Of a stretch of 64,000 bases of DNA, positions 20,640 to 31,479 are shown piece by piece. Under the pieces are notes generated by a model that ran no database searches, was not told the origin of the DNA, and saw only the letters and a list, made by a program, of their open reading frames with translations. The DNA is from Isoetes taiwanensis (lineage: Eukaryota > Streptophyta > Lycopodiopsida > Isoetales > Isoetaceae). A program made the translations under genes and the position numbers. The stretch lies in NCBI GenBank assembly GCA_021234155.1, contig JAJEKV010000145.1:372001-436000 (forward strand), read 5' to 3'. Numbering within the stretch: the stretch's first letter is position 1; every line of letters starts with the position of its first letter.

Positions 20640-23600
20640 CCCACTTGTTCCAGGTCCTGCATCTTCACTTATTCTGATCACTCCAAGAACAGCTCGGCAT
20701 TTCTCAAACTTTTCTTTACTCAATGGCTTTGTAAAGATATCTGCAGTCATCTCTTCAGTCCCAATGAACTTAAGCTTGAGAGTGCCATCACCTACTCGTT
20801 CTCTGATAAAGTGATACATGGTCTGAATCAGAATGATATTTAGGATTTTCTGATAATGCAATTGATCCCTGATTATCACTAAATATCACTGTTGGTTTAC
20901 ATAGATCTTCAGCCCATAATCCATGAAGAAACTTCCTCAACCATATCGCTTCCTTCGCTGCATGTGTGGCAGCAATATATTCAGCCTCGGTACTAGATAA
21001 GGCAACTATGCTTTGCCTCTTTGAACTCCAGGAGATAGCTGCACTTCCAATTCTAAAACAGTACCCAGAAGTTGATCTTCTAGTTGCAATGTCCCCTTCC
21101 CAATTGGCATCTGTGAAACCTTCAAGGACAAATTCTGATCTCCCTCTTGCTTCAAAATATAAAGCATAGTCTACTGTTCCCTTCAAATATCTGAATATCC
21201 GCTTAACACTTTGCCAATGTGTTGTCCAGGGTTATCCATGTATTGTGATACAACACCTACTGCATATGTCAAATCTGGCCGTGTGCACACCATAGCATAT
21301 ATCAGACTTCCAACCGCTTGACGATACGAGATACTCTTCATGTACTCAATCTCTTGTTGGCTGGTTGGAGACTGCTCTCTAGACAATTTCATACCAGTCT
21401 CCATTCACGTGTTCACTGCCTTGCTATCTTGCATGCCAAATTTGGAGAGCATGTCATGGATATAGCGACGCTGAGACATCATGATCTGCCTTCTCCCCCT
21501 GTCTCTAGTCACTTCTATCCCTAAACAATAATGTAACTCTTCAAAATCTTGCATTTCAAACTGCTTGCTGAGCTGATCCTTTAACCACTGAATTGCAGAC
21601 ATAGAATATTTAGGATGATACAATCATCAACATACAACGCAACAATAAGGATATGCCTCTGATCAAGTTGGGTTTGATAGACATTGGAGTCTGCTGCATT
21701 ATGGGTGAAGCCTAAGGATGCTAAATAACCATCAATCTTGTGGTACCACATCCGAGGTGACTGCTTCAATCCATACAGCGCGCGATGTAGCTTGCAAACC
21801 AACTGTTCTTCGCCAACTTTCACATACCCTTCTGGCTGCCTCATATAGATCTCTTCGTCTAACTCACTATGAAGGAATGTAGTGGTCACATCCATTTGAT
21901 GGACATGATAATCATTGATCGCAGCAAGACATAATAAAGTTCTTATAGACACAAGTTTAACAACTGGAGAAAAAGTGTCAGTATAGTCAATACCTTCAAC
22001 TTGCGTGAATCCACGAGCGACTAGTCTTGCTTTGAAGCGATCAATTGAGCCATCAGATCTGAACTTCAGCTTGTAGATCCACTTGCAAGTCACAGGCTTC
22101 CTCCCTGGAGGTAAAGGAACCAAACTCCATGTCTTGTTCTTGAGGAGGGACTGAAATTCGGCTTCCATGGCATCCTGCCATTCACTTGCATATGGACTAC
22201 ACACTGCTGCAGCAAATGAAATGGGCTCCTCTATAATGTCATGAGCAAGGTACATGCGAGACTGCTTAGAAGAGTGCGACTCAAGGGATGCTTTGGCCTT
22301 CGCAGAGGATTTGCTTACTCTTCCATAGCGACTAACATATGGTCTGATGCGCACACCTCCCCCATGCACGTGAAACTTGGGCCTATGTTGAGAAGAACTA
22401 GCACCTTGGACTCCCACTGACTCAGAATCATAGGGTACTAGTGGCTGGGCCTCAGGGATTACATGATCCATGGGAGGCGTAAGACTAAGGTCTTCTCCTT
22501 GCTGATCCACATGACCTTGTACCTCGGGGACCCAATCTTCAGGAAATTCTTCTTCATCCTCTAAAATTACGGCATCAAGTCTATGTGCAGCAATAACCTG
22601 AATTTCCAAAAGATCTTTATAGAGAAGATGCTCTCGAAATACAACATCCCTACTGTAAAAGATGCGGTGAGTGCGAACATCATACAATCTGCTCCCCTTG
22701 ACACCTTCACCACCACCATCCGTTCGTAAGACTTTGACACGCCGCTCAGTTTGAACTTGGGCTGCAAGTTGGTACCGCTTGAAAGCCATGAGAGCTTCAG
22801 ATTTGCGGGCCAACAAGTAGACTGCAACCTTTCTGGAATGGTGATCTATGAACGTGATGAAGTTCTTCTTGTGGCCAATTGTCTCTTCTCTCATGGGCCC
22901 ACATATCACTGTGAACTAAATCCAGCAACCCTTGTGCTCGCTCAGACTTCTTCTTAGGAAAGGATTTTCTGCTTTGCTTGCCAAGGACACACGCCTCACA
23001 AAAGCCTACCTTTCCTTGTGTATGTATGTCCAGCCCACTGACTAGCTGTCCTTTCTGCATCTCCTTAAGAGCTTGGCAATTGTAATGAGCAAGACATCCA
23101 TGCCATAACATCAACTTGGAGTCACCTTCTTGCTCTTGAGCAATCATCATCATGTCTGTGGTAAAGCATTGGTTGATAATACGAGCATTCAATCTGTACA
23201 GTGAAGCATGCCGCTCTCCTAATGCTACCACCCGCATTTCTGATGACAAAATTTGGCATCCACTACGGTTGAAGCATACTGTATAATCGAGATCAGCCAA
23301 AGCCCCAACGGACAACAAGGTGTGCGCTATCCTTGGGAGATAAAAGACCTTATGAATTGTCTTGTTACTGCCATTCTCAAGAGAAATCTTGATACTGCCT
23401 TCCCCTAGGATCACCTTGTTAGAATTGTCTCCAAGTATGACTCTCCTTGTTCCGCTGACAGGCTGCAGGTGTTGAAAGAACTCCTTCTTTGGACACATAT
23501 GTTGTGTAGCCCCTGAATCTATCCAAATAACAGCCTGCTCATGATCTGTTATACTGTCATCCACACGTGCCATGAAGTTCCTTTCATCTTCTTCCTTTTC

Positions 23601-24368
23601 TGCAACAAAAGCTTTCTCCTTGCCTTTTGCGACCCGAAGTGGACACTCTCGTGCAAAGTGCCCTTGTTGCTTGCAAGTGTTACAAGCACCTTTTCTCTTG
23701 CCAAAAGGAACAGAAGATTTCTTGGCTGACCATTTGTTTAAACCTCCCTTAGTCACCGTACTACTACTGCTGCCTGCTTCCACTTTGCCTTTGTTCTGTC
23801 TCACACCCTGCTTGAAACCTTGATTGGCAAACATTGCAACAGAAGACGTCTCTCCTGCCTTTTGTTTCCTCTCTTCTTCAAGCAAAGGTGCAATTATCTG
23901 ATCCAGTGTAATTATCTGATCCAGTGTAAGACTCTTGACAATCTGCAATGTGGTGACAACATTGTTGAATGATGATGAGAGACTATTAAACAAAACCGCT
24001 TTTGCATCTTCATCTTCAATCTTAGCATTGATCCCAGCCAATTGGTGCAGCAGGAATCTCATTTTGTTAATGTGCTCAGCCAAACTTGCATCTTCCTGCA
24101 TCTCAAGATCAAAAAGCTGTTTCTTCAGAAGCACCTTGGAATGCTTAGCCTGCGCTCCAAATATCTGCTCCAATGTATCCCAAACTTCTTTGGCATTCTT
24201 TGAAAAATCCACATGATGTATGTGTGTATCTCCAAGACCAAGGCCAATCATAGCCATGGCTTTCTTATTTTTCAACTGCCACTTTGCTAGTTCTGGAGCA
24301 TCTATAGGCTTCTTTTCTGATTCATCAACTACTGCAAACAGATCTTTTTCTATGAGATGGAACTTCAT
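20640..24368 (-). pseudogene. copia gag-pol polyprotein, decayed
   Basis: 24368-22797 encodes gag with a CCHC knuckle (CNTCKQQGHFARECP), the protease motif WIDSGATQHMC, the pre-integrase HHCC region (LMLWHGCLAHYNC ... CEACVLGKQSRKSF) and the start of integrase (LVHSDMW). A frame change leads to 22909-21581. There the integrase core (FITFIDHHSRKVAVYLL, VLRTDGGGEG) jumps directly to its C-terminal part (YSRDVVFREH); about 100 residues are missing. RT follows (CKWIYKLKFRSDGSIDRFKA, FSPVVKLVSIRTLL, ALYGLKQSPRMWY, LYVDDCII). Further frames carry SRDQ-type LGIEV, TRPDLTYAVG and RNase H (GFTDANWEGD, SSTEAEYIA, FSDNQGSIAL, ADIFTKPLS). The product would copy the element through RNA; multiple breaks and the integrase gap mean it is dead. 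Confidence 0.85.
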
Positions 24369-24595
24369 TTTAACCTGCCATGTGTGAAAATTCCTGCCAT
24401 TAAATTTCTCAAGAACATATTTGCCATCTGCTAAATTTCTGCTCTAAAACTGCAATCGATTGAAGACACTAATCCTCTTCTTTTTCTTCAACTTCTTCAA
24501 TCCCCTTTGAACCAGTTTCTGATTCAACCGGTTAATTGCCCTCTGGACCCTAAGGGCTTGAAAAAGCTGCTGCTCTCTATTGTGCCCCATTGTTT

Positions 24596-24608
24596 GGCTC
24601 TGATACCA
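24596..24608 (-). other. copia primer-binding site
   Basis: TGGTATCAGAGCC on the minus strand, complementary to the 3' end of plant initiator tRNA-Met, immediately downstream of the 5' LTR. This is the usual primer of copia elements. Confidence 0.85.
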
Positions 24609-24821
24609 TATTAAATATATGGTAATATATTGATATGAAGCAGGAAGAGCCCATGCCGTGGCTTACAAAAGATAAGATAATAGAATTGAATGAAAACGGT
24701 TTTGAGGTTAAGCGTAGGCATGCCGTTTCCATCCAGCAGTCGTGTCTGTTGAGGATGTGGCGTCTTCGTCATCATCTGACTCAGCAGGCTGCCAGCAGGA
24801 CAGCCGAGCACCTCTCCAACA
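24609..24821 (-). repeat. copia 5' LTR
   Basis: 213-bp copy of the LTR, directly followed on the minus strand by the primer-binding site. The start TGTTGGAGAGG abuts the Harbinger reading frame at PYS. Confidence 0.85.
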
Positions 24822-25650
24822 CAGAATAGGGAAGCACTAGCCATGGCAGATCAAAGTATCCTGCATCTGCTATAATGTACTCAGGAAATGTGAATCCTCC
24901 TCTTGTAACTCTTGGCCCATTGAAAAGCATTCTATGAATAGCATTGTTATACAAAGGTGATTTACGAAGGATATTAATATCATTGCAGCTACCTGGGGTT
25001 CCAACGAAGACATCTAAGAACCTCGCTCGAATGTCCACCACTGCTTGTAAAGATATTGAATAATTCTTGTCCTTATCATAGTAATCGATAGCACAAGCAT
25101 TTGCTGGAAGATCTAACTCGAAATGAGTAGCATCCATTGCCCTGTAGCAGTTGAGAAATCCTCTCCTCTTTGAATCCATTCTTAACCTCATTCAAGTCCT
25201 CAGGCCACTGCAAGTAATGACTCATATGTCTGACAACTGCATCACTAATGTTTCACGTACTTGTGAACAGTTGCTGGTGCTAATCCTACTTGTTTAGACA
25301 CACTCAAATAGATGTTTTTGGTTGCTATTCTAGATAGAGCGGCAGCTACCTTCAAACCCACTGGAACATTTCTTGTTGGAATGTTCCTTAATCCAAGAGG
25401 TGGGCTCGAAGTCAGGGAGGAAGCTAATATGGAGCATAGATGCTCAAACTGCTCTAAATTTACATGGAAGAACTCTTTGTACCTGCGAGGGTCAATTCCA
25501 TTGACCTCTGATGCAAAATGCCCGCACCCATGAATGGACCGTGGTCTGATATAGAAGACACCCTCTGTATATCTGAAAATTCTATGAACCCAGGTCATTG
25601 CAACTGAGAGAACGACCTGGTATTGAGAAGCAAGAACACTCCCGGGTGAA
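24822..25650 (-). pseudogene. PIF/Harbinger transposase, main part
   Basis: DDE nuclease of a PIF/Harbinger element. 25650-25245 gives the N-terminal region: GCGHFASEVNGIDPRRYKEF, FHVNLEQFEHLC, VPVGLKVAAALSRIATKN and VSKQVGLAPATVHKYVK (helix-turn-helix-like). 25191-24822 carries the first catalytic Asp in RAMDATHFELDLPANACAID, YDKDKNYSISLQAVVDIRAR, FVGTPGSCNDINILRKSPL and the second Asp in PEYIIADAGYFDLPWLVLPY. It is cut immediately after PYS by the copia LTR. A frame change separates the two pieces at about 25195-25245. The gene is inactive as it stands. Confidence 0.8.
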
Positions 25651-25658
25651 AGCATGCT

Positions 25659-25950
25659 AGGGTGTACCATCTAAAGTACTTTTTAGGGAGTGTGAAACTA
25701 CCCAGAAAAGTACCCAGCACTGGGTACTGGGAACTTGCATAAATGTTGCAATAAATAATAAGTTTGAGAGTTAATTCATTTATTTTAGTCTCTAATAGTA
25801 TTGCTATCCTCTATTACTATAGATTAACATGTTATTGACCTTCAATTCAAATTTTTTTTATTGATTTTAATGGAAAGAAAAAACAGAAAGTACTAGTTTT
25901 AAAAGTACCTAGTGTAGATACTTTTGAGGGTTCCAAAAGTGGTACACCGT
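25659..25950. mobile_element. hAT-like MITE inside Harbinger gene
   Basis: 292 bp with inverted ends AGGGTGTACCA / TGGTACACCGT, flanked by AGCATGCT on both sides (25651-25658 and 25951-25958). An 8-bp duplication is the hAT size. Here the duplicated octamer is itself palindromic, so its orientation is not informative. The interior is AT-rich with no coding frame. Flanking transposase codons line up when it is removed. Confidence 0.8.
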
Positions 25951-26129
25951 AGCATGCTTTTACCCTCCCACTACTTCCACCATCCAGGAGCAGCTGCAAA
26001 ATTCTTGATCTATGCTCAAAATGAGCCAGCACGAGCTGGAATAAAACAAGCATCATCTGCACTAGTTGGAAGAAGGCAGCACGGTTAAATCTCGTCGGAC
26101 CTCTCGTTGGAGCCATATCCAATACCGGC

Positions 26130-26500
26130 ACGAAATTTGTTACCAGTTAGAGGCACAAAAATGACAAAACCCTAAATCCTACAGGAAAAACAAATGACGT
26201 CCAGCATGTGAACGCCCCAAAATTTTTGTCGTACACGTTGACGTTGGTGGGCCGCCGGAGACGTTACATATGAGGCGTCCCTAACCAAGTGCACTTAATT
26301 TGGTACTTAAGAGAAAAAAGCATATTATACACCCACTTGAGCCCATTGTTTAAAAGATACGGGATGCCACATTGCTTGTTGGGCCCTCTCAATGGCCTTA
26401 TGTTGCACAACATTTTAATCTACAAGGAAGCATCATAACGTACACTTGCTTATAAGACTCAAATTAATGAGGAATAATTTGTTCGTCTCTTCTTACGAGG
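26130..26500. other. no gene recognised
   Basis: Spacer between the Harbinger remnant and the LINE, with no recognised feature. Confidence 0.35.
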
Positions 26501-26529
26501 GTTGAGGCCAACAGTGCACGCCTTGCAGG

Positions 26530-29500
26530 CCTCCCGACAGAGGTGGAGAACATAACATCTCGGATGTTGCGCAGGCAGTTGGTGCCAGAAAAACGACGAA
26601 TCACAGAATTGGAGGATCGCGTACGATAGGCAGATGATAACATCCACTTGCTACAATTTGACAGACAGCAATACCAGCAGGAGCTTGCAAATATGAGGGG
26701 GGATGTAGACACCGTGTTGGCAGCTATGGAAGCCGGGGGCCGGACGAGAACCGCAGAGCAGAGACACCGTAACCCTATCTCGGATCCAGGCCGAGGTTGA
26801 GGAGGCTAAGGCCACGGCGACGAGGAGCACAAAGCCACCCTCCCCGCCGAGGTTGGCGAGGCCGCCATCGTGGAGACAAGGAGTCCGTGCCGCTTTGGAA
26901 GCTAGCCAGCGTAACCGAAAGCCTTCGAGTAAGGATTTAGCACGATCGGAGCTACAGAGCCGGGCGGCCAAGCCTGCCCGGCAAGGCAAGGGCCTCCGTG
27001 CCGAGGCACATGAGCAACTCGCCATTGCACGCTGGAGATGGCAAGACATGACAACGCCCCGCAAGAGCCGAGCCCGCACCGGAGAACGTAAACCACAAAG
27101 AAAGAACACACCAATCCCGCTGAACCCACCAAACCTACGTGGCCAACCCGCAACACCCGGCCGCGACACATCGCATCACACCGCCACCACCACCCCGGGC
27201 GTCGGCCACGGCCTTATGCCTCACCCACCTCAACCAACACACAGTGGCCCCCGCCAAACTCGAGAACAGAGACGCAGGAGCCGCGATGTGGTAGTGTGAG
27301 GCTTGATGGAGGAGTCGGGAGAACATCTCACTTCCCGGACTCCGCATACGTGATCTTCGACCGGATGATGTTCCCGGACTGTGACCATTAGAAAGGCGAA
27401 GTCGTCATGGAATTCAGCCTTGACGCCCCGGATGGTCATCTTCACAGCTTGAGAGCTGCAGCGAGTGGGTGGCCATCCCGTCCGTGGCCGAAGTTGAAGG
27501 GCACGGCTCGCCAAAGTCGTGGACCTTACCCTTGACATGGAGGGGCAGCGGGGCTGGTCCGGGGAAGGATGCGGGAATTCAGGCAGCCAAACAGGGATGC
27601 AGGCACTCCAGCCCCTCGAGTCCCCTTTGAGGGGGCCCCAGCGGCACAGGCATCCACATCTGCCGCTCCCCCTGGGACCACCACTACCACCGGACCTGAA
27701 GTGGCGATGCATGCCACTAAATAGGGATCGTGCCTCAGCGTGGTATCCTGGAATTGCCGTGGCTTTCCATGGCAGAAGGGGGACAGTCTCAATTCCGTCG
27801 CCATGGACATGGACCTTATCTTCCTCATGGAAACATGGGAACATGCTGGTCACAGGCTACCTGATTTGCCAGGATACCAGCGCTACTTCGTCTTCAATGA
27901 GTGCACCGGAAAACGAGGACACGGAGGAATTGCGTGTTACGACAGCCTTGGCCCAATCGGTCTCCCTGTGCAAGGCAGACAGGCACAACAGATACCTGTG
28001 GGTACGAAAAACGTAATGATGGCAGCCCTTTCTTTGTGGCGGCTTGCTACTTCCCACATGCCGAGAGCAACTTTTACCACACGCGACTTGATGTGGACAA
28101 AGGCAGAGCCCTATGTCGATCTATATGATGACATACGCCAGCAAAGATGCATAATTGGGCAAGGTCATGTTGCTTGAGATTTCAATGCGCACAGGGGCAG
28201 AGCAGATCCCAAAATTCGCACCTCTAGCTGAGGATGTGTTGCAAATGGACCCCGCAGAAATGGTTTGGCCAAGGGCGCCGATGATAGCCGTGTGACACCC
28301 AGATGGCCGGCACCGCCGCTGCCGAAAGCAAGATCTTTGACCGGTCATTTGCAATGGGTCGGCACGGTGGCCCGCCCCTCCACCGCTTCACTTGTCGGAC
28401 GGAGAACCAGGGGCGGCACCAAAGGTGGTGGATCACGTGCTAGCGTGGAAAGCAATGCCTACGGTGTGGCGGGACGAGGAAGTAGACCACCATCAGCCCC
28501 CGTTTGCAGATAGATTGGCAGTGCCAACCGAGCACCCATTGCCCCAACACCCCATGTACCATGGTTAAGCGTCGACTATGATCATGCGGGCGGTCTATGC
28601 GAGGATGCTTGAGCATGAGCTGCCAGAGTGCCGCAGCCCCACACTTCAACAAACAGACGCCCAAATGAACCAAATTCTTCGAGGGTAGGGGACGATGCTT
28701 TGGGAGAGGCCACTCTCGACGATCCACAGGGGCTGCAACCACCTTCCCCGCAATCATCGGTTCGGATGATCTAATGTCGGGAGTTGAAACGATGGCTCCG
28801 CCAAGTGCCGACCCCACCATTCGCCCTTGCAGTCCGTCCGTCAATATCGCCCTTCCTCAAGACCAAGAAAGCCGTGTATCTTGCGAGAACTAGCAACAGA
28901 TGTTTGGTCTACTAGACCACCACCCTAGGACCTTCTGGAGAAAGGTCTTGAGTAAGCCTGCATAGCCCACAGGAAATATTACCCCTAACAATGGGTGACA
29001 TACTTGCGCCAGCTATATGACCCAATGGGAAGCCGGGCACCAAGCCTCTCCGCAGCACAGGCCTAGCACCGGGTCATTACTGAAGGGGATGTCATAATGG
29101 GCCTGCAACGCCGCCAAACAGAAGGCGGCAGATTTGGATGGTATGCGTGGCAGAGCTTCTCAAGTGGGCCGGGCCCCCAATAGTGCCGGTTCTCACAAAG
29201 ACTTTCAACAGGGCATTGCAAGAAGGCTTCCCCGACCGACTACCAAGAGAGTTGTGCCCATATACAAAGCGGGGACCCCCACGTTTCCGATTAACTATCG
29301 CATTCATTATGGTCGGGCTTGCCTTTTGCCAAGTTGCTTGCCGGATTCTTGAGCAAATGACCGACACTTTGGGCAGAGGATGGAGAAGTGCGCTCTCACG
29401 CTAGTGTGCTTTATTGCATTCTACTATTGACCATATCTTCACTCTACTAACACTCATAGAGGATAGCCGGAATCAACGCCAGAATGCATCGTTGCTTTGT

Positions 29501-31185
29501 GGATTTCGCGAAACCTTTTGACACAAAGGCCTCGCTAAGTTGTGGGACGATTGAGACAAACTAGGGACCCCGCCGACTTGCGTGCATGCTATATACGTAC
29601 TATAATGGTGCTTGCTCCTGGCGTCTCACACCGTCGGGGAGCCCGCTGTTAGTAGCATTGGGGTGTGCCGTGGCTGCCCTCTATCCCCTCGCTCTTCGGT
29701 TTTGTACATTGACCAGCTAGAAGAATGGCTAGCCGAGCATGGGGCTCGGTTATGCACCACATAATCCGCAACTCATATATGCCGATGATGTTGACCTGCC
29801 GCATATACCCCAGAGGACATGCAACGCCACCGATGCTTTGGACACTTTGTGCCAATTCACCGACATGAGAGTTAACTTGGCCAAGACAAGGGTGCCGCTG
29901 GTCCCATCATCCCAAGACCACGCCTTCCCTCATTCACTTACCAGTAAGTGTAGTGGAGGTGGCTCGGTCTTATAAGTATTTGGGCATTGAGTTTTCTACT
30001 ACCACACACCGATGCATCCATCGTTACGGTCACCGCAGTCCGGAAAGCCCCAGATGCAATGCAAAACAACAGCTACAAGGCGTAGTCAGATGCATGGGGT
30101 CACCAGCACACTTGTTCGTGGGCCTTGGTTGAACCGGGTCCTCCTCTATGGGGCGTAGAAGTGTGGGGGCGATATCACTCACCACTTGGAACGATCTAGA
30201 GCAGTACGTAAGGCCTTTTTGGCCCCGCACCGGGAGTGAAGTCCACGGTCCCATATCGATCTTGCTCCGGGAGAGACAAAGCTTCCTTCCATTACGAGGG
30301 GCTGCTACTGAACGCCACATTATTTACTTCCGAAGGTGGTGGCTATGGATGAAGCCCGCTTCCCAACCTTGCTTTGGCAAAGGGCGATGGGCCCGGCAAA
30401 TGACTCAAAGCCCGGGCTGGAAAGACAAGCAAGCCCAGTGGTTCTCGCTATGGAATGTGCGCAGCACACCGATGTGGACCGGTGCAGCATACACCGAAGG
30501 AACGCTGCCTTTGAAGCAAGATTTGATGCTTGCTTCATGGCCAAGCTTTGGGATACAGAGAGGCCCCGGGCACATGTCAAGGTGGCAAATTATCGACAGC
30601 AGGTTAATCCCATGCTCACGAGGGGCCCACACCACTACCTGCGCACCCATCTACCCATGAAAAAGCGCAGGGTGATTGCTTCCATTCGCACAGGTGCACA
30701 CCACCTCCGCATTGAGACAGGGAGATGGATTCGGGAGCCGCGTGAGGACAGAGTCCGCCGCGCCGCCAACGTGGCGCCATTGAGGATGAAAGTCACGCCC
30801 TTCAAAGTCCGTCTGGCCGCACCAAAGATATCCGGCTCGGTATGCTCGGTTAGTTGTGCCCCATCGTGCCTTGCATGAGCTGCCGAGCACGGCCTCAGTA
30901 GGCTTGTTGGGATCGTTACCTCCTGGAGGTAATGGATACGCGGACTCGCTTATGCCCCCCATCTGATATTAACCTCAGCTGTACTTGTGATTATGTATAT
31001 AACTGTGCAGTATGTCAGCATCCTTATTGCTACTAAGGTTTTTCCCCCGAAAACCCTTCGGGGCGGGGGTTTTTTAATCCTGGTAGTAATACGCCTGCTG
31101 CTCTCTCTTTGTACTTGGGTCCCATAGGCCAGTTGGTCTCCGTGGACGATAAAATCATATTCTATTCTATTCTATTCTTATTCTT
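26530..31185 (+). mobile_element. near full-length but decayed LINE, (TTCTA)n tail
   Basis: GC-rich relative to its flanks. The 5' part (about 26565-26745) has an ORF1-like coiled-coil stretch (RRQLVPEKRRITELEDRV, then FDRQQYQQELANMRGDVDTV). ORF2 remnants follow: AP-type endonuclease from about 27740, then RT and a Cys/His C-terminal region. The 3' UTR contains a C/G-rich hairpin (31043-31070), the terminal block CCCATAGGCCAGTTGGTCTC, CGTGGACGATAAAA and a TTCTA-repeat tail (31158-31185). The 5' limit is approximate. Confidence 0.8.
27735..30890 (+). pseudogene. LINE ORF2: endonuclease-reverse transcriptase, decayed
   Basis: Endonuclease motifs in a plus frame: VSWNCRGFPWQKGDSL, MDLIFLMETWEHAGHRLPD, GYQRYFVFNECTGKRGHGGI. 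After frame changes DFNAHRGRA appears near 28178 (the EN catalytic DFNAH-type motif, following a stop). RT remnants include LLKWAGPPIVPVLTKTFNRA (about 29160) and the active-site YADDVDLPHI with DMRVNLAKTRVPLVP near 29775-29900. Then come LVEPG and EVWG, TERHIIYF and finally AHHLRIETGRW with a downstream Cys/His cluster (to about 30880). At least several frameshifts and stops break it. It would have nicked target DNA and copied the element's RNA in place. Confidence 0.75.
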
Positions 31186-31479
31186 TCAAATGCATTCTAG
31201 CTTCTATTCAATCAACATAAATGCATCATGTACAACATCGAACATAGATATGAGCACATGGATGACTACATAAATGTTTCATTGTCTACACTTACATTCT
31301 CGTGCAAAGTAACTCATTGTGCTTCTGTCCCCCTTGTCTTCCTTCTGTAACTCATCGTGCTTTTGGTTATCTCTTCCCTACATGTTATCTTTCTTTCAAT
31401 GCACAGCTGTTTGCCAATCGTTAAGTCCTTTAACGTTTTAGGCATGTTCTGAATATTTACGTCAAGTTTTCCCACCTTA

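Larger units (their letters stand above)
20424..24821 (-). mobile_element. Ty1/copia LTR retrotransposon inside Harbinger transposase
   Basis: 4.4-kb element with direct LTRs (5' LTR 24609-24821, 3' LTR 20424-20637), a primer-binding site next to the 5' LTR and gag-pol in copia order (gag, protease, integrase, RT, RNase H). The LTRs differ at about seven positions plus one indel by eye, near 96.5% identity, so insertion is fairly recent on an evolutionary scale. Terminal bases are TGTTGG and TTTAATA rather than ...CA. The host flanks read CCCTATTCTG and TCCTAGACG, and no clean 5-bp duplication remains. Frameshifts and an integrase deletion make it non-autonomous. Confidence 0.9.
20100..26130 (-). 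mobile_element. PIF/Harbinger element remnant, split by two insertions
   Basis: Transposase coding pieces run in order on the minus strand: about 26115-25959, 25650-25245, 25191-24822 and 20423-20115. The first two are separated by a 292-bp hAT-like MITE and the last two by a 4.4-kb copia element. Removing both insertions makes the transposase reading order continuous. Terminal inverted repeats and TSD were not identified, so the outer limits given are those of the coding evidence. Confidence 0.75.

Noticed and set aside
26853-27299. 148-residue Arg/Pro-rich frame in the LINE 5' region
   Set aside because: GC-rich sequence keeps both strands open here. The coiled-coil ORF1-like signal upstream is in another frame, and composition alone does not support this as a protein.
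27519-28016. 165-residue frame overlapping the LINE
   Set aside because: It is a shadow frame in GC-rich LINE sequence. The endonuclease motifs lie in the frames beginning near 27740.
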